From Pelomonas sp. Root1217 (lineage in GTDB: Bacteria; Pseudomonadota; Gammaproteobacteria; Burkholderiales; Burkholderiaceae_C): a stretch of 64,000 bases of DNA. The DNA lies in assembly GCF_001425705.1 (NCBI RefSeq), contig NZ_LMDC01000012.1, positions 900,772-964,771 of the forward strand, read 5' to 3'. Shown piece by piece: positions 17,195 to 25,762 of the stretch. The position numbers and the translations under genes were made by a program. A model generated the notes under the pieces. The model was given only the letters and a program-made list of their open reading frames with translations, was not told the DNA's origin and made no database searches. Within the stretch, counting starts at the first letter, position 1. The number at the start of each line of letters is the position of its first letter.

Positions 17195-18196
17195 ATGACG
17201 AATCCGAATTTCCCCCGTCGCCGCCTCGGCGCCGACGGTCCTGACGTGTCCGCCCTGGGCCTGGGCTGCATGGGCATGTCCGATTTCTACGGCCCGGCCG
17301 ACGACGCGCAGTCGCTGGCCGTGCTGCACCACGCGCTGGATATCGGCATCAACTTCCTCGACACCGCCGACATGTATGGCGTTGGTGCCAATGAGCGCCT
17401 GCTCGGCCAGCTGCTGGCAACGCGCCGCAACGAGGTGGTCGTCGCCACCAAGTTCGGCAACGTCCGCGCGCCGGACGGCACGGTGCTGCGCATCGACGGC
17501 AGCCCGGCCTATGTGCGCCAGGCCTGCGATGCCAGCCTGCAGCGCCTGGGGGTGGACCACATCGACCTCTACTACCAACACCGCGTCGACAAGACGGTGC
17601 CCATCGAAGAGACGGTCGGCGCCATGGCCGACCTCGTCAAGGCCGGCAAGGTGCGCCATCTGGGCCTGTCGGAGGCCGGCATGACGACCATCCGTCGCGC
17701 CCATGACGTGCACCCCATCGCCGCCGTGCAGACCGAGTATTCGCTGTGGACGCGCGACGTCGAGGAGGAAGTCCTGCCGACCTGCCGCCAGCTTGGCATC
17801 GCCCTGGTGCCTTACAGCCCGCTGGGCCGCGGCTTCCTGACCGGCGCCATCCGTTCGGCCGAACAGCTCAGTCCCGACGACCGCCGTCGAATCCACCCGC
17901 GCTTCCAGGGCGAGAACCTGGACCACAACCTCGCGCTGGCCGATGCGCTCTCGGCCCTGGCGCGCGGCTGGGGCTACACGCCCGCTCAGCTGGCGCTGGC
18001 CTGGCTGCTTGACCGGGGCCAGGACATCGTGCCCATCCCGGGCACGCGCAGCATCGCGCGGCTGGACGAGAACGCGGCCGCGGCCGGCATCCAACTCGAC
18101 GCAGCTCGGCGCGACAGCCTCGAGACCCTGCTCGTCATGCACGCCGTGGCCGGCACGCGCTACCCGGCGGCGCAGATGGGCGCCCTCAACGTTTAG
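17195..18196 (+). CDS. Aldo/keto reductase
   Basis: A 333-residue NADPH-dependent oxidoreductase of the AKR superfamily. The catalytic tetrad is visible: Asp and Tyr in FLDTADMYG, Lys in VATKFGN and His in YYQHRVD. The cofactor-binding end [15 protein letters not shown] is intact. It resembles the YghZ/AKR13-like group, which reduces aldehydes, but the substrate is unknown. AAGGAG at 17181-17186 sets the ATG at 17195. Likely controlled by the divergent AraC-type protein. Its stop overlaps the MFS gene stop. Confidence 0.92.
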   Translation: MTNPNFPRRRLGADGPDVSALGLGCMGMSDFYGPADDAQSLAVLHHALDIGINFLDTADMYGVGANERLLGQLLATRRNEVVVATKFGNVRAPDGTVLRIDGSPAYVRQACDASLQRLGVDHIDLYYQHRVDKTVPIEETVGAMADLVKAGKVRHLGLSEAGMTTIRRAHDVHPIAAVQTEYSLWTRDVEEEVLPTCRQLGIALVPYSPLGRGFLTGAIRSAEQLSPDDRRRIHPRFQGENLDHNLALADALSALARGWGYTPAQLALAWLLDRGQDIVPIPGTRSIARLDENAAAAGIQLDAARRDSLETLLVMHAVAGTRYPAAQMGALNV

Positions 18197-19422
18197 TACG
18201 GAGTGGTCGTGCTGCGATAGGCCCAGAAGCGCGGCAGCAGGAAACCGGTGGCGATGACGCCGAGCAGGCAGATTGCGCCGCCGATCCAGATCGCGGCCGA
18301 CACACCCCAGGCATCGGCCATGAAGCCGGCCCGCGCGTTGCCGATCAGCGGGCCGGTCAGGTAGCTGATCATCTCGATGCCGGCCAGCCGCCCGCGCAAT
18401 GTGTTGGGGATGGTCTCGTTCCAGATCGTGCCGCGGAACACGCCGCTGACCATGTCGGCAGCGCCCGCCACGGCCAGGCAGGCCAGGCCCAGCATCAAGC
18501 TGGGTGCAAAGCCCAGCGCGACGATGCCCAGCGCCCACACGGCCGCCGCGATGACGACGGCGCGGCCATGGCGCGTGACCTTGCCCGCCCAGCCGCTGAA
18601 CAGGCCAATGACCAGCGCGCCGACCGACATCGCCGACAGCAGCCAGCCCACCGATTCGGTGCGCCCATCCGCCGCCGCCATGGCCGGGAACAGCGCCACC
18701 GGGAAGGCAAAGGCCATCGCGACAATGTCGACGATGTAGGTGCCCATCAGCTCGGGCCGCGCCCAGGCGAAGCGCAGGCCTTCGGCCAGGTCGGCCAGCA
18801 GATGCGGGCGCTCGCCGGTGTCGTCAACGCGCCCCATCGCCTCGCGTGGAATGCGGGCGATGAAGAACAGCGCGGCGATGAAGGTCGCGAAGTCGAAGAC
18901 ATAGGCGCCAACCGCGCCCCATTTCGCCAGCAGGATGCCGGCAAGCGCCGGTCCAGCCACCATGCCCACCGTGCCGCGTACCGACGACAGCGCCGCCACG
19001 GCGGCGAACTCTTCGGGCCGCGCGAGCTTCTGCGTCAGCGCCTCCAGCGCCGGGCGGTGAAAGCCGCTGGCGCCCTGCAGCGCGGCCACCAGCGCGTAGA
19101 TGGCCAGTACGCTGGGCGCGGCAGCCAACGCGTTCATCAGCAGCCCGGCCAGGCACAGCGCCATCAAGGCTTCCGAGCCGATCAGCAGCCGCTTGCGGTC
19201 GACCCGGTCCGCCACCGCGCCGCCCAGCAGGCCGCAGGCGACAACGGGAATCAGCTGCACCAGGCCGAGCAGGCCGACCTGGGCGTTGGAATGCGTCAAC
19301 TCATAGAGCTGCCAGGGCACGGCCACATAGCTGACCATGGTGCCCAGGCCGGAAATGAACTGGCTGGCGAAGAGACGGCGAAAGGCGGTGTTGCGGCGCA
19401 GCGGCCCGATATCAAGAAGCAT
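18193..19422 (-). CDS. MFS transporter (EntS-like)
   Basis: A 409-residue inner-membrane protein with about 12 hydrophobic segments. The MFS loop motif is present after helix 2 as [14 protein letters not shown], and a second-half [11 protein letters not shown] fits. The closest family by pattern is the EntS-like MFS_3 group of small-molecule exporters. Substrate is not predictable. Its ATG directly follows the stop of the upstream gene for the exported deaminase (TGAATG), so the two are probably translated together and may share a substrate. Confidence 0.85.
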   Translation of the reverse strand: MLLDIGPLRRNTAFRRLFASQFISGLGTMVSYVAVPWQLYELTHSNAQVGLLGLVQLIPVVACGLLGGAVADRVDRKRLLIGSEALMALCLAGLLMNALAAAPSVLAIYALVAALQGASGFHRPALEALTQKLARPEEFAAVAALSSVRGTVGMVAGPALAGILLAKWGAVGAYVFDFATFIAALFFIARIPREAMGRVDDTGERPHLLADLAEGLRFAWARPELMGTYIVDIVAMAFAFPVALFPAMAAADGRTESVGWLLSAMSVGALVIGLFSGWAGKVTRHGRAVVIAAAVWALGIVALGFAPSLMLGLACLAVAGAADMVSGVFRGTIWNETIPNTLRGRLAGIEMISYLTGPLIGNARAGFMADAWGVSAAIWIGGAICLLGVIATGFLLPRFWAYRSTTTPY

Positions 19423-20922
19423 TCAACGACTTTGGCTTTCGAAGCGGGCAAAGCGCGTTTCGAGATCCCATTGCAGGCGGGCCTTGGCGTGGGTGGCGAG
19501 AAAGTCGCGGCAGCGTGCAGCCTTGGGTTCAGAGCCCGGGCGTTCGCCCATGCAGCTTGCAACGAAGCGGCCGCTGCCGGTGTCGGCCAGCAAAGCCTGG
19601 CCCTCGACGAAGCCGTAGTGGAGGGCATTGCGCGACAGCTGCTTGAAGTCACGGTAGGTCAGCTTCGGATATGTCGCCGCGGCGCGCTGGTATTCGTTCG
19701 TCAGGTCGATGCGGAACACGCCCTCGTCGTCGGCCGACAGCGCCGTCGGCACGCCGAACTGGCGGTAGAGAAGCCAAGGGTGCTGGTCGCCCTTGAGGTC
19801 GTGGACGATGGCATTGCTGGTCAGGTTGATCTCGACCGCGATGCCGCGTCGAGCCATGTCACGCAAGGTGTCCAGCGCGCCGGTCTCCAGGCCGATGGCC
19901 TCGCCATGGCCGATGCGGCGCGCGCCGGCCACGTCCAGGGCCTGGCGGATGTGGTCGCGGAAGTCCTCCGGCGGTACCAGGCCGAAGCCGAACTCGCCGG
20001 CATGCAGGCTGACCTTCACATCAGGGTAGAGCTTGCCCAGGGCGCCGATGACGCTCATCTGCTCGGTGTAGTGGCGCAGCGTGCTCGGATCGTCCTCGGG
20101 CGCGACGAGATTGAGCCCGACATAGCGCGGATCGGCCTTGACGAGCAGAAAGGCCAGCGCGATCTGGGCATTAACCTGCTCGGGCGGGAAGGTGCGGATG
20201 ACCTGGGCCAGGTAGCGCAGCGCCACGCCGCAGCCCGGCTCGGCGTTCGGCTGCCCGCAGTGCGACAGCTCGCGCCAGCGCTTCTCGATGCGGTCCAGCT
20301 CGGCGCGTGTGTCGGTGACGATGCGCTGTAGGACCGGATGGCGAGCCCAATCGCTCGCGGTCCGGCCGGCGCGAAAGGCCCCCGCCTCCGCCGCGGCGAT
20401 GGCGCGCGCCTTTTCCATACCCCAGGACTGCAGCAGCTCCAGGTAGACGGTGTTCTCGGCGCCGCGCCGGTTGGTCGCCTCGCGCAGCATGTCGCCCTCG
20501 CGGCCGAGAGTGCCGGGAATGAAGCGGCCAAAGGTGTCGAAGACTTGGTCGTGGCCTGACTTCGGTCCGCGCTCGTAGTTGCGCACCGAGTAGGCATCGA
20601 CGAGCTGGCGGTAGTTCACCGAGTCGGCCGCGTAATCCTTCATCGCCGGCCGCGAGGTGTCGCAGGGCGGGAAGCTGATCTGGCCGGTGATGGGCGCCAC
20701 GCATTTGCCGTCTTCGGCCGCCCATTTGATGATGTTCTCGGCGTAGATGCTGCCGTCCAGATGGTTGTGCAGGTCGCCGCCCTTAGGGAAGCTGGCCATG
20801 AACTGGCGCAACAGCCAGGGGCTCGTTCGCAGCTTCTGGAAGGCCTTGGCGGTGCCGGCTTCGTCGGCCTGGGCGAGCGGGCTCAGGGTCAGGGCGAGCA
20901 GCAAGGAGACGAGACAACGCAT
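19423..20922 (-). CDS. Exported adenosine deaminase-family protein
   Basis: A 499-residue amidohydrolase-fold protein with signal peptide MRCLVSLLLALTLSPLAQA, so it acts in the periplasm or outside. Zinc and catalytic residues of adenosine deaminase are present: His52 and His54 in DLHNHLDGS, His in SLHAGEFG, the GHGEAIG motif and Asp in SADDEGVF. Extracellular relatives deaminate adenosine, though the substrate here is unproven. The ATG at 20922 is set by the signal peptide, while the frame is open to 21168. Directly abuts the MFS transporter gene. Confidence 0.86.
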   Translation of the reverse strand: MRCLVSLLLALTLSPLAQADEAGTAKAFQKLRTSPWLLRQFMASFPKGGDLHNHLDGSIYAENIIKWAAEDGKCVAPITGQISFPPCDTSRPAMKDYAADSVNYRQLVDAYSVRNYERGPKSGHDQVFDTFGRFIPGTLGREGDMLREATNRRGAENTVYLELLQSWGMEKARAIAAAEAGAFRAGRTASDWARHPVLQRIVTDTRAELDRIEKRWRELSHCGQPNAEPGCGVALRYLAQVIRTFPPEQVNAQIALAFLLVKADPRYVGLNLVAPEDDPSTLRHYTEQMSVIGALGKLYPDVKVSLHAGEFGFGLVPPEDFRDHIRQALDVAGARRIGHGEAIGLETGALDTLRDMARRGIAVEINLTSNAIVHDLKGDQHPWLLYRQFGVPTALSADDEGVFRIDLTNEYQRAAATYPKLTYRDFKQLSRNALHYGFVEGQALLADTGSGRFVASCMGERPGSEPKAARCRDFLATHAKARLQWDLETRFARFESQSR

Positions 20923-21160
20923 GGGCGTGATTCCGGCGGCAGTCGGGGTGCTCAGGATCGTAGGCGTGAACGGCCAGGTGTCCGGTCGCCGCGATGGCTC
21001 AGGGCATTCCTCGCCGGGGCTGGACGCCCCCCTTGACCGTGGGAGGGCGCTCCGCACCTTGCGAAATATCAATTCGCGCCCGCACGGCATGCGTATGGTG
21101 CATGGAGCGTCGCGTCCGCCCCCGGGGGGGCAGGTTCGTACGACGTACGAGGTGGCCAGC

Positions 21161-22279
21161 ATGTGCACATGGATACAGACTTCGATCTACACGGCAGCAC
21201 TGGCGTTGACGCCAATGGCCTGCACCGCAGCCGTATTTGGCTCGCTCGGCAACTTCGATACCGTCAATGACACCGGGAAACCGGCCTATGGATTCGAGAT
21301 CGATATCGAGGATCCATCGTTTGACCACACGAAGATCACCAGCGTCTTCGGCTACGACCGCGTCTTCTCGTTCATCTCGCCCGACCCCGGCGCGGTGGTG
21401 CGGTTCGGCCGGCCGACCATCACCGACGTACCGGGCTATGGCGTTCGCATCGTCTACGGCGGCACGATCGGTGCCAGCATCTTCACACCTGCGAACAATC
21501 CCGCCGCGCCTTTCGTCACCACCGGCGAGAGTTGCTGGCCGGGCGCGAATGCGACGTGGACGAACAACCCCTGCGACCATTTCGGCGTCAGCACCTACGG
21601 CAACCCGGCGGTGATCCGCTACGGCTGGCTGGTGGACGACGGCTTCGGCAATGCGGTGAAGCAGCCGGTCGCCGTACCGGCGGTCAGCTTTGTGCCGATC
21701 AACCCGCCGCCGGCCGGGCCGCCGCCTGCGGTGCAGGCGGTGTTCCAGGCGCCGGTGGTCGAGCCGCCGCAGCCGCGCGCCAATGCCTTCTGGGTCAAGC
21801 TGACGCAGACCACGTTGGCGGAAAACGTCGATCTGGGCGACTTGCTGATCGGCGACCACCAGGGCGCGCGTCTGGAGATCGGCGACCTGAACCGCAAGCC
21901 CGAATCCGAGACTGAGTGGTACGAACTCCAGATCGGCAGGGTTGACGAGATCTCGAAGGAACTCAAACCGAACGGCGACCCGGCGGTCGTCATCAACTTG
22001 AAGTTCTACAGGTACGAGGGGCGGTTTGACGGGGAAGGGCTGGTCGATCCGGCGAGCAACCAGCGGCCGCTGGTCGATGCCAACGGCGTCGCCTATGTGA
22101 TCCTGCAGGAGAACGGCCTGGATGTGCGGCACGACCTGGTCTACGCCGGCCAACAGGTTGGCGGCTTCAACGCCCAGGAACTCGCGCCTGCGATTCCCGA
22201 GCCCCAGAGCTATGCGCTGATGCTGGCGGGGCTGGGTGTGGTTGCCGTGGTGGCTCGGCGAAGGCGAGAGGCGCGCTGA
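21161..22279 (+). CDS. PEP-CTERM sorting domain protein
   Basis: A 372-residue exported protein. An N-terminal signal (SIYTAALALTPMACTAA) leads a mostly beta-rich region and a Pro-rich linker near 185-205. The C-terminal sorting signal is IPEPQSYALMLAGLGVVAV followed by ARRRR. Exosortase recognises this PEP-hydrophobic-Arg pattern and attaches the protein to the cell surface or matrix. The body matches no family I know. GAGGTGG 5 bases upstream supports the ATG at 21161. CGTACG occurs twice one base apart at 21137-21149, a possible control site. Confidence 0.82.
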   Translation: MCTWIQTSIYTAALALTPMACTAAVFGSLGNFDTVNDTGKPAYGFEIDIEDPSFDHTKITSVFGYDRVFSFISPDPGAVVRFGRPTITDVPGYGVRIVYGGTIGASIFTPANNPAAPFVTTGESCWPGANATWTNNPCDHFGVSTYGNPAVIRYGWLVDDGFGNAVKQPVAVPAVSFVPINPPPAGPPPAVQAVFQAPVVEPPQPRANAFWVKLTQTTLAENVDLGDLLIGDHQGARLEIGDLNRKPESETEWYELQIGRVDEISKELKPNGDPAVVINLKFYRYEGRFDGEGLVDPASNQRPLVDANGVAYVILQENGLDVRHDLVYAGQQVGGFNAQELAPAIPEPQSYALMLAGLGVVAVVARRRREAR

Positions 22280-22347
22280 GCGAACCCCAAGGGATCGCCG
22301 CGAATGCGCGCCCCACCGATACCGCGGGCTGCGCCGAGCGGTTTGCC

Positions 22348-23442
22348 TCAGCCCGTGGAAACACCCAGGAAGGTCGCAAGCCTTGCCTGCTCTTCCTCCA
22401 GGGCCGCCCTGAACCCCGCATCGCGCGGCGCCTTGCCGCTCACATAGCCGCAATCCAACTGCAACCGCCCGCCCTTGACGCCCGCGTTGGCCCAGCCGAT
22501 GACCTGATCCCGCCACAGCAGCGGCAGCGCGTAGTGACCGCGCACGCGCTTGGCGGCGGGCGTGTAGGCCTCGAATCGGTAGGCCCAGCCCCACAGCAGC
22601 TCGAAGCGACGGCGGTCCCACACCACCGGATCGAAGGGCGCCAGCAGCCGCACCTGGGACGGGATGCGCCAGCCGCGCGTCGGATCCTCGTCGGCCGGCC
22701 AGTACCAATCCACGCCGTCGATGCGCGTTTGCGCCAGGCGCGCCTTCGCGCGGGCAATCGTCGTCGGCGCCAGTTCGCGCCACTGATGGGCGCCATGGAA
22801 CAGCATGCGGATGAGCAGGGACAGGCTGCCGGCGGGCAGCGGTGCGTATTTCTGCACCAGCACATCGGCCAGCGCGTCCATGGCCGTCTGCGGGTCGGGG
22901 TGGGCTTCCCAGGTCGGCCCGAGGCGGTAGACGCGCGTGCCGCTGTCGCGCCGCACGACGTCGAGATGGCCGCGGTAGTGCAGGCCGTCCAGCAGCTCGG
23001 TGGACAACCGGCTGTTGCCGCCAAACCAGTTCTTCACCGGCCCGTGGCCCAGGGCCGCGTCGACCTCGGCCGGATGCGCCTCGCCCAGCCGCTCGACCTC
23101 GGCCAGCACAGCGTTGGCGAGCTTCCAGCGCGGCTTGTCCCAGACGCGGCGCGTGGTGCGCGGGTGCATCAGCGCGCGCAGCTCCGGCGTGACGAAGCCG
23201 TAGTTGATGAAGAAGTCTTCCTGCAGCGGCAGGCGCGGGTAGCGGCGCTCCAGATCGCCAGCGCGGTAGTCCTTGACGCGGTGGCGCAGCGTCAGGTCCT
23301 GGGCGCGGGCCGGGGCGCGCAGCGGGTCGGCCTGCACGAAGCCGCCGAGCTTCTCGACGGCCTTGAGCAGCGTCGTGGGTGTGAACAGGCTGCGCGCGAC
23401 GGCATGGCGGCGCAGGGTGCTGAGATCAAGGCTGGCGGGCAT
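22348..23442 (-). CDS. YcaQ/AlkX-type DNA glycosylase (winged-helix HTH_42 family)
   Basis: A 364-residue protein of the AlkZ/YcaQ superfamily, whose members unhook DNA interstrand crosslinks or excise alkylated bases. The family QxD catalytic motif is present as Gln37-Ala-Asp39 in GGFVQADPLR. Other family blocks are KDYRAGDLERRYPRLPLQEDFFINYGF, LLAPFDPVVWDRRRFELLWGW and YALPLLW. The ATG at 23442 lies inside the 3' end of the diguanylate cyclase gene (17-base overlap), implying coupled translation. The QxD rather than QxQ form groups it with the broader-specificity YcaQ branch. Confidence 0.87.
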   Translation of the reverse strand: MPASLDLSTLRRHAVARSLFTPTTLLKAVEKLGGFVQADPLRAPARAQDLTLRHRVKDYRAGDLERRYPRLPLQEDFFINYGFVTPELRALMHPRTTRRVWDKPRWKLANAVLAEVERLGEAHPAEVDAALGHGPVKNWFGGNSRLSTELLDGLHYRGHLDVVRRDSGTRVYRLGPTWEAHPDPQTAMDALADVLVQKYAPLPAGSLSLLIRMLFHGAHQWRELAPTTIARAKARLAQTRIDGVDWYWPADEDPTRGWRIPSQVRLLAPFDPVVWDRRRFELLWGWAYRFEAYTPAAKRVRGHYALPLLWRDQVIGWANAGVKGGRLQLDCGYVSGKAPRDAGFRAALEEEQARLATFLGVSTG

Positions 23443-25186
23443 CGGTAGGCGGGGGCTGCTTGCGGGCGAACATGTCGGCGTCGGCATGCCGGAGAAGGCT
23501 CTCGGTGTCCTGGCCGTCGTCGGGGTAGAGGGCGATGCCGAAACTGGCGCCGACCTGGAAGTCGGAAGGTGCGAGGCCCGCCAGGCTTTCCAGCGGGGCA
23601 CGCATGCCGGCCTCCAGGTGATCGCGCGCGGCTTCGGCGTCGGCACGGTTCTCGACCGAGTCCAGCAGCATGAAGAACTCGTCGCCGGCATAGCGGGACA
23701 CGATGTCGCCGATGCGCACGCCGGCCCGCAGCCGCTGGCCGACCTCCTTCAGCACCGCGTCGCCCACGCCATGGCCAAAGCGCTTGTTGACGTCCTTGAC
23801 GCGCTCCAGGTCGACGAACATGACGGCGAAGGGCCAGCGGTCACCGCGGCGGCGCTGCTGCAGGATGCGATCCTCAATGCGACGCAGGACGGCGCTGCGG
23901 TTGGACAGGCCCGTCAGCTGGTCGGTCAACAGGCGCCTTTGCATGTCGGCAAAGCTGCGCGCGAGTTCGCCGAGCTCGTCGGTGCGGTGCACCTCGGGCT
24001 GCTCGTCCAGCACACCCTCGCCCACGCGCCGGGCGGCGTCGGCCAGCTCGCGCAGCTCGCGGGTGACGATGCCCTGCACCGCCCAGCCCAGGCCCAGGGC
24101 GATGACGACGCCCAGGCCCGCCAGCACGCCGGCCTGCACGAAGTTGCGCTGCACGCCAACCAGGAAGTCGGCGCGCGGCACGGCGACGATGATGAGCCAG
24201 TTCAGGCCCAGCGCTGGGTCGACGCGGGCATAGCCGAGCTGCACGACGCGACCGTCGGCATCGGCGAAGCTCGCCGTGCGCGGCGCAGTGCCCAGGGCCT
24301 CAGTGCCGGCCGCCGTGCGTTGGCGCACCGCCTCGAAGGCGGCAACAACGAGGGCGTCCGGGCTCTGCGCGGCGTTCAGCCTTTGGTGCTGGCCGACGGC
24401 CAGCGTCTTCATGTGGGCGCCGCGTGACACGCCGACGAGTTGTCCATCACCTTCCACGACCATGGCGACGGCGTTCTCGCTCAGCGCCAGCCGCTGCAGC
24501 AGCGCGTTGACCTGCTTGAGCGGCAGGTCAGTGGCGGCCACGCCCTCGGGCTCGCCGACGTCGTTGCCTACCCGCTTTGTGCGCGTCGTGACGAGGTCCA
24601 GGGTCTTGAAGTCGATGTAGACCGGCGTCCAGCTCAGCGGTGCCGGGTTGGCCAGGGCGGCCTGGTACCAGGGGCGCTCGCGCGGCTCGAAGACCTTGTC
24701 CTCGGTGACCGGCGAGCGCATGTCGCCGGTGATGCCGCTGAGGCGGTAGATGGTGCGCGGGCCGGTCCCGGCGGTGCGCACGCGCAGCTCGGCCTCCAGT
24801 TCGGAGAAGCGCCACAGGCCGAGGAAATGGCCCTGGCGGTCGCCGTAGTAGACGTAGTTGTTGGGATCCCGGTGCACCGAGGTGGCCAGCCAGAAGCGGT
24901 TGCGCAGCGTGTCCAGCTCGCGGGGCAGGTTCGCCGGCGCCGGCAGGCCGGTGGGGAAGGCGGCCTCCAGCACCGCATCGGCCCCGCCGACATGGCGCTC
25001 CAGCGACACGGAGATGCGGTTCACGGCCTCGACGAGGAGCTGGCCCGACAAGGTGTTCACCGTGTCGCGCCCGGCGCGCCAGGACAGGGTGCCCACCAGC
25101 AGCACCAGGCCCAGCACCAGCACGACGTAGGGCAGCGTCAGCAGGCTGCGCAGGCTCAGTCGGTCGGTCAGCGCCCTGATCGGCAA
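23426..25186 (-). CDS. Membrane-bound diguanylate cyclase (Cache-HAMP-GGDEF)
   Basis: A 586-residue sensor that makes cyclic di-GMP. A first membrane helix lies at about 17-35, followed by a large periplasmic double-Cache-like domain (about 40-340), a second helix at about 349-368, HAMP to about 415 and a GGDEF domain to about 575. The active loop is AGDEF near 497, an accepted variant. RIGD lies five residues before it, so the inhibitory c-di-GMP site is intact. No EAL domain. The start is taken as TTG at 25186 because TGGAG lies 7 bases upstream; the frame reaches 25270 without a better site. Confidence 0.88.
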   Translation of the reverse strand: MPIRALTDRLSLRSLLTLPYVVLVLGLVLLVGTLSWRAGRDTVNTLSGQLLVEAVNRISVSLERHVGGADAVLEAAFPTGLPAPANLPRELDTLRNRFWLATSVHRDPNNYVYYGDRQGHFLGLWRFSELEAELRVRTAGTGPRTIYRLSGITGDMRSPVTEDKVFEPRERPWYQAALANPAPLSWTPVYIDFKTLDLVTTRTKRVGNDVGEPEGVAATDLPLKQVNALLQRLALSENAVAMVVEGDGQLVGVSRGAHMKTLAVGQHQRLNAAQSPDALVVAAFEAVRQRTAAGTEALGTAPRTASFADADGRVVQLGYARVDPALGLNWLIIVAVPRADFLVGVQRNFVQAGVLAGLGVVIALGLGWAVQGIVTRELRELADAARRVGEGVLDEQPEVHRTDELGELARSFADMQRRLLTDQLTGLSNRSAVLRRIEDRILQQRRRGDRWPFAVMFVDLERVKDVNKRFGHGVGDAVLKEVGQRLRAGVRIGDIVSRYAGDEFFMLLDSVENRADAEAARDHLEAGMRAPLESLAGLAPSDFQVGASFGIALYPDDGQDTESLLRHADADMFARKQPPPTDARQP

Positions 25187-25346
25187 TGTGGAACTCCAGG
25201 CAGGTTGAATGCAGCGGCGGCAGGTTAGCAGGGGTGGGTGCTGCGGCGTAGCCCCTCGGAGCTCCGTCATCGGGGCGTTTGGCGCTGCGCACTAGAATTC
25301 AAGGTTGCCCTGCGGTTTTTGCGGCCGCCCACCCAAGGAATTCAAC

Positions 25347-25676
25347 GTGTTCATTTCCAACGCCTACGCCCAGGCCGCTCCGGCTGCCGCCAGTTCCGAC
25401 AACGGCCTGCTCGGCATGCTGCCCCTGGTGCTGATGTTCGTCGTGCTCTATTTCGTCATGATCCGGCCGCAGATGAAACGCCAGAAGGAGCACAAGGCCA
25501 TGATCGAGGCGGTGCAAAAGGGCGACGAGGTCGTCACCGCCGGCGGCATCATCGGCAAGGTCGCCAAGCTGGGTGACAACTTCATCCACCTGGAGGTTGC
25601 CAACGGCGTCGAACTGCAGATCCAGCGCAGCGCCGTCACCCAGGTTCTCCCTAAGGGAAGCGTCAAGGCAGCTTGA
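25347..25676 (+). CDS. yajC: Sec translocon accessory subunit YajC
   Basis: A 109-residue protein with one membrane helix (LLGMLPLVLMFVVLYFVMI), the IRPQMKRQKEH motif after it, and the conserved KGDEVVTAGGIIGKV. It joins SecD and SecF in the complex that aids SecYEG export. The start is GTG at 25347 with AAGGAA 6 bases upstream; the ATG-like extension to 25305 is rejected. A TAGAAT at 25293-25298 could be the -10 box. First gene of yajC-secD-secF. Confidence 0.95.
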   Translation: MFISNAYAQAAPAAASSDNGLLGMLPLVLMFVVLYFVMIRPQMKRQKEHKAMIEAVQKGDEVVTAGGIIGKVAKLGDNFIHLEVANGVELQIQRSAVTQVLPKGSVKAA

Positions 25677-25762
25677 AGTAATCGGCCCCGCGCCCATCTC
25701 CCGGGCCTCAGCCGCCCGGGCGCTGCTGATTACGCCGTGCAGGCGCATACAAGGAAGTCCCC

